A stretch of 35,284 nucleotides of DNA, taken from positions 1-35,284 of the forward strand of contig JBLNEW010000078.1 of the NCBI GenBank assembly GCA_050263095.1, read 5' to 3'. Positions 25,673-33,931 of this stretch are shown here, piece after piece. The notes beneath the pieces are model-generated. The model was not told the origin of the DNA. It did not search any database and saw only the letters and a list, made by a program, of their open reading frames with translations. A program made the position numbers and the translations under genes. Positions within the stretch are counted from its first letter, which is position 1, and each line of letters starts with the position of its first letter. This stretch comes from FEB-35 sp050263095. GTDB taxonomy: Bacteria; Desulfobacterota; Deferrimicrobia; Deferrimicrobiales; Deferrimicrobiaceae.

Positions 25673-26710
25673 TTAAGTTCTCCATCGCGCGCCCCGCCGG
25701 GCCGCGATGGCGAAGGGAAGGAGCAGGCAGATCAGGTCGATCGCCAGCACGCCGGGATTCACGTGGACCGCGGGCGCCAGGAATACGTACCGCTCGATCA
25801 GGATCCCCGAAAGGATCGAGAGGGCGACGGCGGTCACCACGATCGGGTTGGATTTCGCCCTGGTGGGCAGGAGAGCCGGAAATGGGATGAAGAACAGGAG
25901 GACGAGAACCAGGGCCCCGAGCTCTCGATAGGGGGATGTGAGCGCCCGCTTGGCGATGAAGCTGACCTCCTCGGGGATGTTCCCGTACCAGATGGTCAGG
26001 TATTGGGCGAAGAACAGCCCCGCCCACATCAGGCTGAAGCCGAACATCAGTACCGAGATGTCCGACAGGAAAGAAGGGGTCTCGGGGTCTTCCGCCCGGG
26101 GAGGTTTCCCGTAGGCCAGGATGCAAAGGATGGCGGCGACGGCAAATCCGGCGTAGATCGACTCGATGAAGAAGTATCCGCCGAAGAGAGCGCTGTACCA
26201 GGGATACTCGATGGACATGACCAGGTCGAAAGCGGCAAGCGTCTGGGAAACGACGAAAACGAAAAGGTATGCCGCGGCCCGGACGTTCTTCGCCCCCTCG
26301 TTGCCTGCCGGCGCCGATGCGTACCATCCCGCCGCCGCGTAGGCGATGAGCATGAACGCGACGTTGCGTCCCAGGAAGAAATCCTTCCGAAGCCAGATCC
26401 CCGGGTTGCGCGCCCAGGGGTAGGAATCCACGAAAGGGATCAGGAGCAGGAGGAGGAACGCGAGCAGCAGGAGGAGCGGCCGGACCGAAGTGAGCGCGCT
26501 CTCGACGGAGCCCAGCCCCCGCGCGTTCACCAGGGTGCCGGCCGCCGCGGCGGCGATGCAGCCCTCGACGACCGCGGTCCAGAAAAGAAGAGCCAGGAGC
26601 AGCGGACCTCCCCTTCCGGCGGGAGAGCTGACGGCGACGATCGTAACCACCGCCGCGGCGGCGACGATGGGAACGGTCATGCCGCTTTTCGTTTCCCGCC
26701 GGGGCTTCAT
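25673..26710 (-). CDS. actF: ActF-like quinol oxidoreductase membrane subunit (ACIII)
   Basis: The start at 26710 overlaps the ActD stop (ATGA), giving 345 residues. The product is almost all membrane helices (about ten) of the NrfD/ActC/ActF superfamily, with motifs such as LVMSIEYPWYSALFGGYF and FAQYLTIWYGNIPEE that recur in ActF sequences. In ACIII it is the second, quinone-site-related membrane subunit. It is the last structural gene of the operon. The assignment rests on fold and on its place after actD. Confidence 0.88.
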   Translation of the reverse strand: MKPRRETKSGMTVPIVAAAAVVTIVAVSSPAGRGGPLLLALLFWTAVVEGCIAAAAAGTLVNARGLGSVESALTSVRPLLLLLAFLLLLLIPFVDSYPWARNPGIWLRKDFFLGRNVAFMLIAYAAAGWYASAPAGNEGAKNVRAAAYLFVFVVSQTLAAFDLVMSIEYPWYSALFGGYFFIESIYAGFAVAAILCILAYGKPPRAEDPETPSFLSDISVLMFGFSLMWAGLFFAQYLTIWYGNIPEEVSFIAKRALTSPYRELGALVLVLLFFIPFPALLPTRAKSNPIVVTAVALSILSGILIERYVFLAPAVHVNPGVLAIDLICLLLPFAIAARRGARWRT

Positions 26711-27144
26711 CGGCGTCGCCCTTCCTCGATGAGGATCACGAAGGCGTTTCCGTAATCCTCCCCTGACCGCAGGGTCCGGATGCTCGGCAGCCGGGCCATG
26801 AGGAGGAATCCCAGGAACGTGGACAGGGAGCCGAAGAGGATCGTGAGCGCGAAGGCGATGATGAGGAAGGGGGGGAGGGAGACGATCGGTTTCCCGCCGA
26901 CGATGATGGGCCAACTGGTCATGGTCAGGATGGTGAAGGCGAATCCGGTCACGGTCCCGGCCCCTGCGCCGATGAGGGCGAAATACCTCACCTTCGAACG
27001 GGGCTGAGGCAGGATCTTGTCCACCTCGGGGACGGCGAACGGCGTGATCGCCCGGATCCCGTCCGCCGGCACTCCCTCGCGGACCAACCTTCGCAGGTTC
27101 TCCAGGAATTCCTCCCGATCGTGGAAAATCAGCGTCTCGGCCAT
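26707..27144 (-). CDS. actD: ActD subunit (DUF3341) of ACIII
   Basis: 145 residues, beginning at TGATG where it overlaps the actC stop. An N-terminal ferredoxin-like alpha/beta part (to about 60) is followed by two membrane helices (about 75-95 and 105-125) with SWPIIVGGKP between them, as in DUF3341/ActD. It is a structural membrane subunit without cofactors. Start and stop overlaps on both sides show tight translational coupling. Confidence 0.92.
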   Translation of the reverse strand: MAETLIFHDREEFLENLRRLVREGVPADGIRAITPFAVPEVDKILPQPRSKVRYFALIGAGAGTVTGFAFTILTMTSWPIIVGGKPIVSLPPFLIIAFALTILFGSLSTFLGFLLMARLPSIRTLRSGEDYGNAFVILIEEGRRR

Positions 27145-28454
27145 CAGAGGTGTTCCTTGATCTCGGTGATTGAGAGAACGGGCAGGGACTTCACGAAAAG
27201 GAGATAGAGCGTGAAGAACAGCCCGAAGCTCCCGATGTCGATCCCCAGGCAGACGAAGGTCGGCTTGTAGATCCCCCAGGCGTACGGATCATAGTCGTGG
27301 GCGAGGGACGAGACGATGATCACGAACCGCTCCAGCCACATCCCGATATTGACCAGTATGGAGACGAAGAAGAGATAAGCGGTGTTCCTCCGGAGCTTCC
27401 GGGCGAAGAGCGTCAAGGGAACCAGGGAGTTGCAGAAGAACATCGTCCAGGTGAAGTACCGGTAATCCCCCAAGGCGCGGTAGCGGAACGACTCCATCTC
27501 GAAGATGTTGCCGCCGTACCAGGCGAGGCCGAACTCGATGATGTAGGCGTAGGTCACGATTAGGGAGGTGAACAGGAGGATCTTCGCGATGCTCTCGAAG
27601 TGGTCGTCGGTGATGTAGTCGCCGAGGTTCAGGCTCTTCCGCATGGGGACCACGAGGGTGATGACCATGGCGGTGCCGGAGAAGATCGCTCCCGCCACGA
27701 AATACGGGGCGAAGATCGTGGTGTGCCAGCCGGGGACGATGCTCATGGCGAAGTCCCACGAGACGACGGAATGCACCGAGGCCACCAGCGGGGTGGCGAA
27801 GGAGGCAAGGAACAGGTAGAGCATGTTGTAGTGCTTCCATTCCCGCTGGGTTCCCTTCCATCCGAGGGAGAGGAAGGAATAGATCTTCTTCCGGATCCCT
27901 TCCGCATATCGTTTCGCGACCGCGAAGTCGGGAATCATCCCGACGTAGAAGAAGACGACGCTCACGGTAAAGTAGGTGGAGACCGCGAAGACGTCCCAGA
28001 CCAGGGGGGATCGGAAGTTGACCCAGATCTGCCGCTCCGTCGGGTAGGGGATGAGGTAATAGAAGACCCAGGACCGGCCCAGGTGGATCAGGGGGAACAT
28101 CCCCGCGACCATGAGGGCGAACACGGTCATCGCCTCCGCGGCGCGGTTGAAGCTCGTCCGGTAGCGGGCCTGGAACAGGAAGAGGACCGCCGAGATGAGC
28201 GTCCCCGAATGGGCGATCCCCACCCAGAAGACGAAATTCGTGATGTAGAGCGCCCACATGACCGGATGCATCTTCCCGACGACGCCCATGCCGGTCCGGA
28301 TCTGGTAGCCCCAGAGGAGATGGAGCAGGATCACAAGCAGGAACGTGACCGCGAGGCCCGCGAGATAGAGGCGGGTCGGTTTCTTCATCGCCGAGAGGAT
28401 GTCCCGGTCGACCCGGCCGTATTTTTCCGTGCCGCTCTCGGTGTGGTTGACCAT
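27144..28454 (-). CDS. actC: ActC (NrfD-like) quinol-binding subunit of ACIII
   Basis: 436 residues with about ten membrane helices of the polysulfide reductase NrfD family. Segments such as GIAHSGTLISAVLF and FSGTAMVITL match the quinol-site subunit of ACIII. It oxidises menaquinol and passes electrons to the FeS clusters of ActB. It lies five bases after the actB stop and overlaps actD by one base. Confidence 0.93.
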   Translation of the reverse strand: MVNHTESGTEKYGRVDRDILSAMKKPTRLYLAGLAVTFLLVILLHLLWGYQIRTGMGVVGKMHPVMWALYITNFVFWVGIAHSGTLISAVLFLFQARYRTSFNRAAEAMTVFALMVAGMFPLIHLGRSWVFYYLIPYPTERQIWVNFRSPLVWDVFAVSTYFTVSVVFFYVGMIPDFAVAKRYAEGIRKKIYSFLSLGWKGTQREWKHYNMLYLFLASFATPLVASVHSVVSWDFAMSIVPGWHTTIFAPYFVAGAIFSGTAMVITLVVPMRKSLNLGDYITDDHFESIAKILLFTSLIVTYAYIIEFGLAWYGGNIFEMESFRYRALGDYRYFTWTMFFCNSLVPLTLFARKLRRNTAYLFFVSILVNIGMWLERFVIIVSSLAHDYDPYAWGIYKPTFVCLGIDIGSFGLFFTLYLLFVKSLPVLSITEIKEHL

Positions 28455-28459
28455 CGCCG

Positions 28460-31246
28460 TTACGGTTTCCTTCCGCGCAGGTAGGTGACGGACGGCTCGG
28501 TCCCGAGGAGCTCGAACACCCGGTAGGACCGGCCGGAATGGGCGAGCCGGTATACCTTCGATCCCTTGTCGAGAAGGTTGCCGAAGACGATCGCGCCGGT
28601 CGGGCAGCTCTGCGCGCAGGCCGTCGTGAAATCGCCGTCCCGGACCTTGCGCGATTCATCCTTGGCCCGGTCCTTGGCGGCCCGGATCCGCTGGATGCAG
28701 AACGTGCACTTCTCCATCATTCCAGCTTCCCGGACCGGCACGTCGGGGTTGAGAAGGTGCACCTTCGGATCCGGCCGGGGGTGGTCCCACCAGTTGAACC
28801 GCCGCACCTTGTAGGGGCAGTTGTTGGAGCAGTACCGCGTTCCCACGCACCGGTTGTAGACCTGGACGTTCAGGCCTTCCGGGTTGTGGTACGCGGCGAA
28901 GACCGGGCAGACGGGCTCGCAGGGGGCGTTGTCGCAATGCTGGCAGAGCATGGGGAGAAATTCGACCTCCCCCTTCTCGTAGTACGGCTCGATCCTGAGC
29001 CACGCCATCTCCCGGCCGTGCAGGTGGTCCTTCTTTCCCACCGCGGGGACGTTGTTCTCGACGTGGCAGGCGGCCACGCAGGCGGAGCATCCGTTGCACG
29101 ATTCCAGGTCGATCGCCATCCCCCACCGGTAATCCTTATGCTCGTGTTCGGGGTAAAGCGTCCATTTTTTGTGGTGGTCCTTTTCCTCCAGGTGGGCTGG
29201 ATCGGGGATTAGGCCCCGGCCGTGCTGGGAGAAGGAGCCCGAGAGGATGGGGACTTCGATCGTTTTCCCGGTCTTCTCGACCCGGACGCCGAAGACGTAA
29301 TCCACAGGCCCGCCCGTCCTCTTGTCCGTCCCGATCGGAGGGGAGGCAAGCGCGTCACGATGGACGACGAATATCCCGCCGGGAAGACCGGGCTGGACCT
29401 TCACGGGGAGCGACGCCTTCCATCCCGAGGATGCCATCGAAAGCTCGCCCCCGTCCGCGATGCCGGCGCGCTTGGCATCCTCCACGGAAACGGAGACCCA
29501 TGGATCGTAGGTGATGGTTGTCAGCGGGTCCGGGATCTCGGATAGAAGCGTCAGGGGACGGCTCCGCCCGTCGAAGGTCCGAATGGACGGTGCAAGGACC
29601 AGGACGGCCGCTCCCGCGTTTTCCGGCGGCGCGGCCGCCTTGAATACGGAGGCGGCGCCCTTGCCGCTTAAGGAAACGGTTCTCCCCGGAATGATTTCCT
29701 CGACGTGCCCCTGCTTGAGGAGCCGGCTCCTCCCGGCCTCCCCGAGCCTGTTTCCCCACGCCGCGAAGAGGAGATCCCTGTAGCTTCCCTGCTTCCCTTG
29801 TCCCGAAGCCTTCCCGATGATCCCCAGGAGCGCATCGCCGTCGGAAAGCGTATCGTGCAAAGGCGCAGCGCAAGGCTGCAGCAGGGACACGACGCCTTTT
29901 CTCGGTTCGGCATCGCCCCACGACTCGAGCGAATGGGAAAGGGGAAGGACCAGGTCGGCTTCCCGTGATGTCTCGTCGAGGAAATCTGTCATGGCGACGG
30001 AAAGCGTCGCCTTCGAAAGGCCCTCCCTGAAGGCCATTCCGGACGGCAGCGAGAATACGGGATTGGTCCGCAGGAGGAACAGCACTCCCGCTTCCCCCTT
30101 CCCCAGCCGCGTGGAAAGGGTCTCCATGTCACGGAACGTTCCCACGGCCCCGTAGTTCTCGCTCCCCGCGAATTCGACCCGTGCAGGAATCGCCCCGGCG
30201 GCCCACTGGATCAGGGCGGCGGCCGCCGCCGTCTCCAGCCCCGCCGGGTGGGCGGTGGAAACTCCGCCGGCGATCGCCAGGGGGCGCTTCGCCGCGATGA
30301 GGAGGTCCCCGATCTCCCGGATATCCCCGGCCGGGATGCCGGTTTCCGCCGAGACTTTTTCCACCGATGCCCGGGGGAGAGCGTCCAGCGCCTCCCGCGG
30401 CAACCGGTTTTTCGGAGTCCCCCGTTCCACGAGCTCGCGGAGCAGGAATGCCAGGAGGAGCGGTTCCCGCCCCGGAGGAACGGAAAACCTGCGGTCGGCA
30501 TTGGCGCCCGTGAGGGAGAAGTGCGGCTCGACGTGGATCCACCGGAAATCCCCCCCCCCCTTGGCCCGGGAGATCTGCCGGGCAAAGGCGACAGGGCTGA
30601 CGGAGGTTTCCAATACGTCCGCTCCTACGGTCAGGAGGAAATCGGACTCGTCGATCCGGCAGCGCGGGACGTCCTTCACGCCGAAGAGGAGGCTGTTGGC
30701 CTCCTTCACGGCGGCGTGGGAGTAGACCTCGAATTCGGGTAGGCGCTCGACGCCCAGTTTGACGCAGAAAGCGTCGATAAGCCGCGAGAGGGAACCGGTC
30801 GTCCTTCCGGAGAGGAAGAGGTTGCGTCGCTTTTCCCCTCGGGACGCTTCTAGCGAATCGGCAATCCGCGAGAAGGCCTCGTCCCAGCCGATCCGCGTAT
30901 GCTTTCCGCCGTCCCGGGCCATGGGAGCCCGCAGCCTGTCGGGATGATTGAGACGGTAGAGGGAGGACTGCCCCCGCACGCACAAGCCCCCGTCGCTCAC
31001 CGGGTGTCCCGGAATACCCTCCAGCTTGACCGGCCGTTCTTCCCGGATCCTCGCCTGCGCCCCGCACCCTGCCGGGCATTCCGTGCAGGTGGAGGGGAGG
31101 AAGCGGGCTTCCCCGGGAACGATCCCCTCATCCGGCGGGAACAGGCTGGACACCAGCCTCGCCTGTTTCTTGCGGGACCCGCAGGAGGAGATAAGGGGGG
31201 AGCCCGATACCACCCCGAGGAGCCACAGGAAGTCCCTTCTCTTCAT
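28460..31246 (-). CDS. actB: ActB: molybdopterin-oxidoreductase-like and FeS subunit of ACIII
   Basis: 928 residues. The N-terminus has a twin-arginine motif (KRRDFL) and a lipobox-like LISSC (Cys22). The first part (about 45-630) resembles molybdopterin oxidoreductases and keeps a C-X2-C-X3-C-X27-C site (C54, C57, C61, C89), the usual place of a [4Fe-4S] cluster. The last 250 residues are a four-cluster ferredoxin domain (CNGCSACVAAC, CQHCDNAPCEPVC, CVGTRYCSNNC, KCTFC, CAQSCPTG). In characterised ACIII the Mo-like domain has no molybdopterin. An 11-G run lies in the coding strand at 30550-30560. Electrons should pass from ActC through these clusters to the ActA haems. Confidence 0.93.
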   Translation of the reverse strand: MKRRDFLWLLGVVSGSPLISSCGSRKKQARLVSSLFPPDEGIVPGEARFLPSTCTECPAGCGAQARIREERPVKLEGIPGHPVSDGGLCVRGQSSLYRLNHPDRLRAPMARDGGKHTRIGWDEAFSRIADSLEASRGEKRRNLFLSGRTTGSLSRLIDAFCVKLGVERLPEFEVYSHAAVKEANSLLFGVKDVPRCRIDESDFLLTVGADVLETSVSPVAFARQISRAKGGGDFRWIHVEPHFSLTGANADRRFSVPPGREPLLLAFLLRELVERGTPKNRLPREALDALPRASVEKVSAETGIPAGDIREIGDLLIAAKRPLAIAGGVSTAHPAGLETAAAAALIQWAAGAIPARVEFAGSENYGAVGTFRDMETLSTRLGKGEAGVLFLLRTNPVFSLPSGMAFREGLSKATLSVAMTDFLDETSREADLVLPLSHSLESWGDAEPRKGVVSLLQPCAAPLHDTLSDGDALLGIIGKASGQGKQGSYRDLLFAAWGNRLGEAGRSRLLKQGHVEEIIPGRTVSLSGKGAASVFKAAAPPENAGAAVLVLAPSIRTFDGRSRPLTLLSEIPDPLTTITYDPWVSVSVEDAKRAGIADGGELSMASSGWKASLPVKVQPGLPGGIFVVHRDALASPPIGTDKRTGGPVDYVFGVRVEKTGKTIEVPILSGSFSQHGRGLIPDPAHLEEKDHHKKWTLYPEHEHKDYRWGMAIDLESCNGCSACVAACHVENNVPAVGKKDHLHGREMAWLRIEPYYEKGEVEFLPMLCQHCDNAPCEPVCPVFAAYHNPEGLNVQVYNRCVGTRYCSNNCPYKVRRFNWWDHPRPDPKVHLLNPDVPVREAGMMEKCTFCIQRIRAAKDRAKDESRKVRDGDFTTACAQSCPTGAIVFGNLLDKGSKVYRLAHSGRSYRVFELLGTEPSVTYLRGRKP

Positions 31247-31262
31247 CTTCCGTTCTCTCCGC

Positions 31263-31778
31263 TTACTTGTGGCAGGTGGCGCAGTCCGTGGGGGCGTTGC
31301 GGACCCTGTGGCAGGATACGCACCACCCCATCACCAGATTGCTGACCCGCCGCACCCGTTTCATGCCTGCCACGTCCCCGTGGCACGCGGCGCATGCCAA
31401 CCCTGCCTTGATGTGACGCTTGTGCGAGAAGTAGATGAATTCCGGCAGCGCGTAGACCCGCTTCCACTCGATGGGCCTCTTCTCCTCGAAATACCGGGTG
31501 AGCTTCTTTATCTCTCCCCGGTCGGTTGCCACGGTCCGGTGGCAGCCCATGCACACCTCGATGGGAGGCGCGCCGGCATGCCGGGACCGCTCCACGAAAG
31601 CATGACAGAACGTGCAGGGCAATTGCAGCGTGCCCGCGTGCACCGTGTGCGGGAAGGCGATCGGCTGCTCCGGCGCCGGATCCGTGCCGTGCCAGAGGTA
31701 GCCAAGCCCCGCCACGGCAAGGAGGAAGGCGCCGAAATACCCCAGCAGCGCCGCGACGACGATCGGTTTTTTCAACAT
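31263..31778 (-). CDS. actA: ActA-like membrane-anchored five-haem cytochrome
   Basis: 171 residues with one N-terminal membrane helix (about 7-28) and five CxxCH motifs: CTFCH, CMGCH, CAACH, CVSCH and CATCH at the very end. The FPHTVHAG and FSHKRHIKAG segments provide distal His ligands, as in cytochrome c7/ActA proteins. It accepts electrons from the ActB clusters on the periplasmic side. The GGAGG before the ATG is unusually close to it. Order and haem number agree with ActA of ACIII. Confidence 0.92.
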   Translation of the reverse strand: MLKKPIVVAALLGYFGAFLLAVAGLGYLWHGTDPAPEQPIAFPHTVHAGTLQLPCTFCHAFVERSRHAGAPPIEVCMGCHRTVATDRGEIKKLTRYFEEKRPIEWKRVYALPEFIYFSHKRHIKAGLACAACHGDVAGMKRVRRVSNLVMGWCVSCHRVRNAPTDCATCHK

Positions 31779-31824
31779 CCTCCCCCGGGACCGGCGATTT
31801 CCCCGATCTTGGCGGTTGCGGCCG

Positions 31825-33345
31825 TCAATTGCCCTTTTCGACTTCCATCAACAGATACCTGGCGACGGCGTCGATCTCCTCTTCCTTGAGCCCCAGCTTC
31901 GGCATCGACGGGTAGCCGGGACTCTTCTTTACCGGGTTTCGTATGAAGCCTTTCAGATCCTCGATGCTTCCCTTGTACTTGGGCACGACCTCGTTCAGAG
32001 GAGGCCCCACGACCCTGGCATCGAAACGGTGGCACCCCTTGCAAATGGAATCGAACACCGCCTTCCCTTTTTCCACGGCGGCCGTCGCCGGCGGCGCATG
32101 CGCTTTCGCCGGAGGTTTCACCCCTATGCTCCCCAGCAAGTATAGGGCGACGGCATCGACGTCCTCCTCATTGAGACCGAGCATCGGCATCGGCGGGTAG
32201 CCGGGGTTCACCTTGACCGGCTCGCGGATGAAGCGTTTCAGCCGCTCGGCGTCTCCGCCGTATTTCGGGAGGACCTCCTTCATCGGGGGGCCCACGATCC
32301 TTGTCTCGAACAGGTGGCAGGCCCTGCAGACCTTGCCGAACACTACCCTCCCTTTTTCCATTCCCGGCTCCGCCGCGGGGGGAATTTCCGGGAGGGGTTC
32401 CTCGGGAACCTTGGCCACGCTTGCCGGCTTTACCGGGAGAGGCCAGGCGAGGAAGGCGTTGCCCATCGCCGTATCGTTTCCGATAACGACTGCGAGATTC
32501 ATAAGGACGTACAGGGCCGGGATCCAGGGGCCCGGTTTCCCCGCGTGCTTCTCCGGAAGCAGGGAGAGAGCCAGGGCGACCGCCATCGCAAGGAACACAA
32601 CGGCGGCCGAAGCCGCGAAAACCTCACGTGACAGCCCCGTGGAGGGAAGGCTTAGCAGACCGAGAACCACGAACACGGGAACGGCCAGCGCGCCGCCGAG
32701 GGCGAGGGAGCTTCCCGTCGAACCGACGTAATCCCTGTAACCGGGGTCTTCCTCTTCCTTTCCCGCCGGTGCGCGGCCGAGCAGGAAATGGACGACGCCG
32801 CCCGTCAACCCGAAGGACAGCGCGAGGAACAGCAGGAATGCGGCCAGCGAGTTCCAGGAAAGGAGAAAGACGGGGTATTTGCGGATTATGGGCAGCTTTT
32901 CAGGCTGGATGAGAGTCCCCAGCAGGACGAACAGGAGGAAGGCGCCGGCGAAGAAGAAGAGAAGCCCCGCCGCGCCGGCCCGGGAAGCCGCCGCAGGCAG
33001 CTCGGACGACCGAAGGGAGGCGGATCGGCGCATGGAGAGCAGGACGCAGCCGGAAAGCAGGGCCGCGAAAGTGATACCCCAGTAGATCCAGGGCAAGGGT
33101 CCCGGGGCGGGGAGCATACTCTGGCAAAGGAAGGAGATCAGCGGAAACGGGATAAGCGCGGCGGCGAAAAAAACGACTGTATCGAACGCGGAACTCCCGA
33201 TCATCTCACCGGAAAAGCGCAACAGTCTTGCGTCCCGGTGTTCCTTGCCCAGGAAGTTCAGTATGAGCGAGAGCGTCGTTGCGCCGAGGACGAATCCGAG
33301 ATAGGGGAGATAGACAAGAAGCACCGCCGCCAGGCCATACTTCAT
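31825..33345 (-). CDS. Eight-helix membrane protein with two cytochrome c domains
   Basis: GAGGGG precedes the ATG; 506 residues. The first 310 residues hold about eight membrane helices; the opening part loosely recalls CydA-type helices but I see no sure haem-b ligands. The tail has two tandem cytochrome c domains that resemble one another (GK/RVVF...CRACH and GKAVF...CKGCH, then IVGPP/VVGPP, and PGYPPMPMLGL/PGYPSMPKLGL with the likely Met ligand). It heads the ACIII operon where a separate ActE monohaem gene is missing, so it may pass electrons from ActA to a periplasmic carrier. A terminal reductase role cannot be excluded. I do not recognise the membrane part with certainty. Confidence 0.8.
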   Translation of the reverse strand: MKYGLAAVLLVYLPYLGFVLGATTLSLILNFLGKEHRDARLLRFSGEMIGSSAFDTVVFFAAALIPFPLISFLCQSMLPAPGPLPWIYWGITFAALLSGCVLLSMRRSASLRSSELPAAASRAGAAGLLFFFAGAFLLFVLLGTLIQPEKLPIIRKYPVFLLSWNSLAAFLLFLALSFGLTGGVVHFLLGRAPAGKEEEDPGYRDYVGSTGSSLALGGALAVPVFVVLGLLSLPSTGLSREVFAASAAVVFLAMAVALALSLLPEKHAGKPGPWIPALYVLMNLAVVIGNDTAMGNAFLAWPLPVKPASVAKVPEEPLPEIPPAAEPGMEKGRVVFGKVCRACHLFETRIVGPPMKEVLPKYGGDAERLKRFIREPVKVNPGYPPMPMLGLNEEDVDAVALYLLGSIGVKPPAKAHAPPATAAVEKGKAVFDSICKGCHRFDARVVGPPLNEVVPKYKGSIEDLKGFIRNPVKKSPGYPSMPKLGLKEEEIDAVARYLLMEVEKGN

Positions 33346-33472
33346 TCTTTTCCCCTCGGGGTAGGAGAGATTCTCCGACGCGTGAAGCGATATTCTATAT
33401 CAATAACAACGGTTTTGCCCGGAAAATTTGACGATGATGCTTGTTCGATGCGAGGAACTAAGAGAAGGATCG

Positions 33473-33501
33473 AAAAAAAGGGGGGGCTTCTTCCGCCCCC
33501 C
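33473..33501 (-). terminator. Intrinsic terminator after the cupin gene
   Basis: Read on the minus strand: GGGGGGC (33501-33495), a loop, GCCCCCC (33487-33481), one more C, then seven T (33479-33473). It lies just after the cupin stop and before the ACIII operon promoter region. The gap 33346-33472 otherwise holds AT-rich sequence and a small GGAGA-GAT-TCTCC dyad (33364-33376), with no clear -35/-10 pair. Confidence 0.88.
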
Positions 33502-33512
33502 ACCGGAAACGA

Positions 33513-33866
33513 CTATCTGAGACAGAGCTTCGCGGCCGGGATTATGCACAGGAATTCGAAGGGTCCGTCTCCCTCGTTGACGAAGGAGTGCTCCTCATCC
33601 GGCGGGACATAGACGAAATTTCCCGGTCCGACCTCCGAGTCCCCGCCCTTCCTCAGCACTTTTCCTTTCCCGGAGAGAACGTAGACCTCGTGCTCCCAGG
33701 GGTGGGCGTGGTACGGCGTGCTCCCACCCGGCGCCAGTGAAAAGTGGCGCATGGTGAAGGTCGGGGCGCCTACGTTTTCGCCCATCAGGACACGTATGGA
33801 GACGCCCCTTGCCCCCTGATCGCTCACCGGCTTCGCTTCGACATCATCCCATCGCGATACGTGCAT
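33513..33866 (-). CDS. Small single-domain cupin protein
   Basis: 117 residues, one cupin barrel. The metal-binding motifs are visible: YHAHPWEHE (His, His, Glu, His pattern) and, after about 35 residues, PPDEEHSFVN with the last His. GGGG lies a few bases before the ATG. The function is unknown; small cupins of this type may be enzymes, carriers or sensors. It is the last gene before a strong terminator and follows the DUF1858 fusion gene by 65 bases. Confidence 0.9.
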   Translation of the reverse strand: MHVSRWDDVEAKPVSDQGARGVSIRVLMGENVGAPTFTMRHFSLAPGGSTPYHAHPWEHEVYVLSGKGKVLRKGGDSEVGPGNFVYVPPDEEHSFVNEGDGPFEFLCIIPAAKLCLR

Positions 33867-33931
33867 GCATCACCCCGCCGGAAGATATTTGCGGCACGCC
33901 TCTATATTAACAACGCGCGCGATCGTTCTAC

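Noticed and set aside
25535..26755. A 406-residue plus-strand frame over actF
   Set aside because: Asp/Arg/Gln-rich antisense frame of a membrane protein gene; typical for GC-rich membrane genes.
27289..28659. A 456-residue minus-strand frame over actC
   Set aside because: Arg/Pro/Gly-rich alternative frame of a well-supported membrane subunit.
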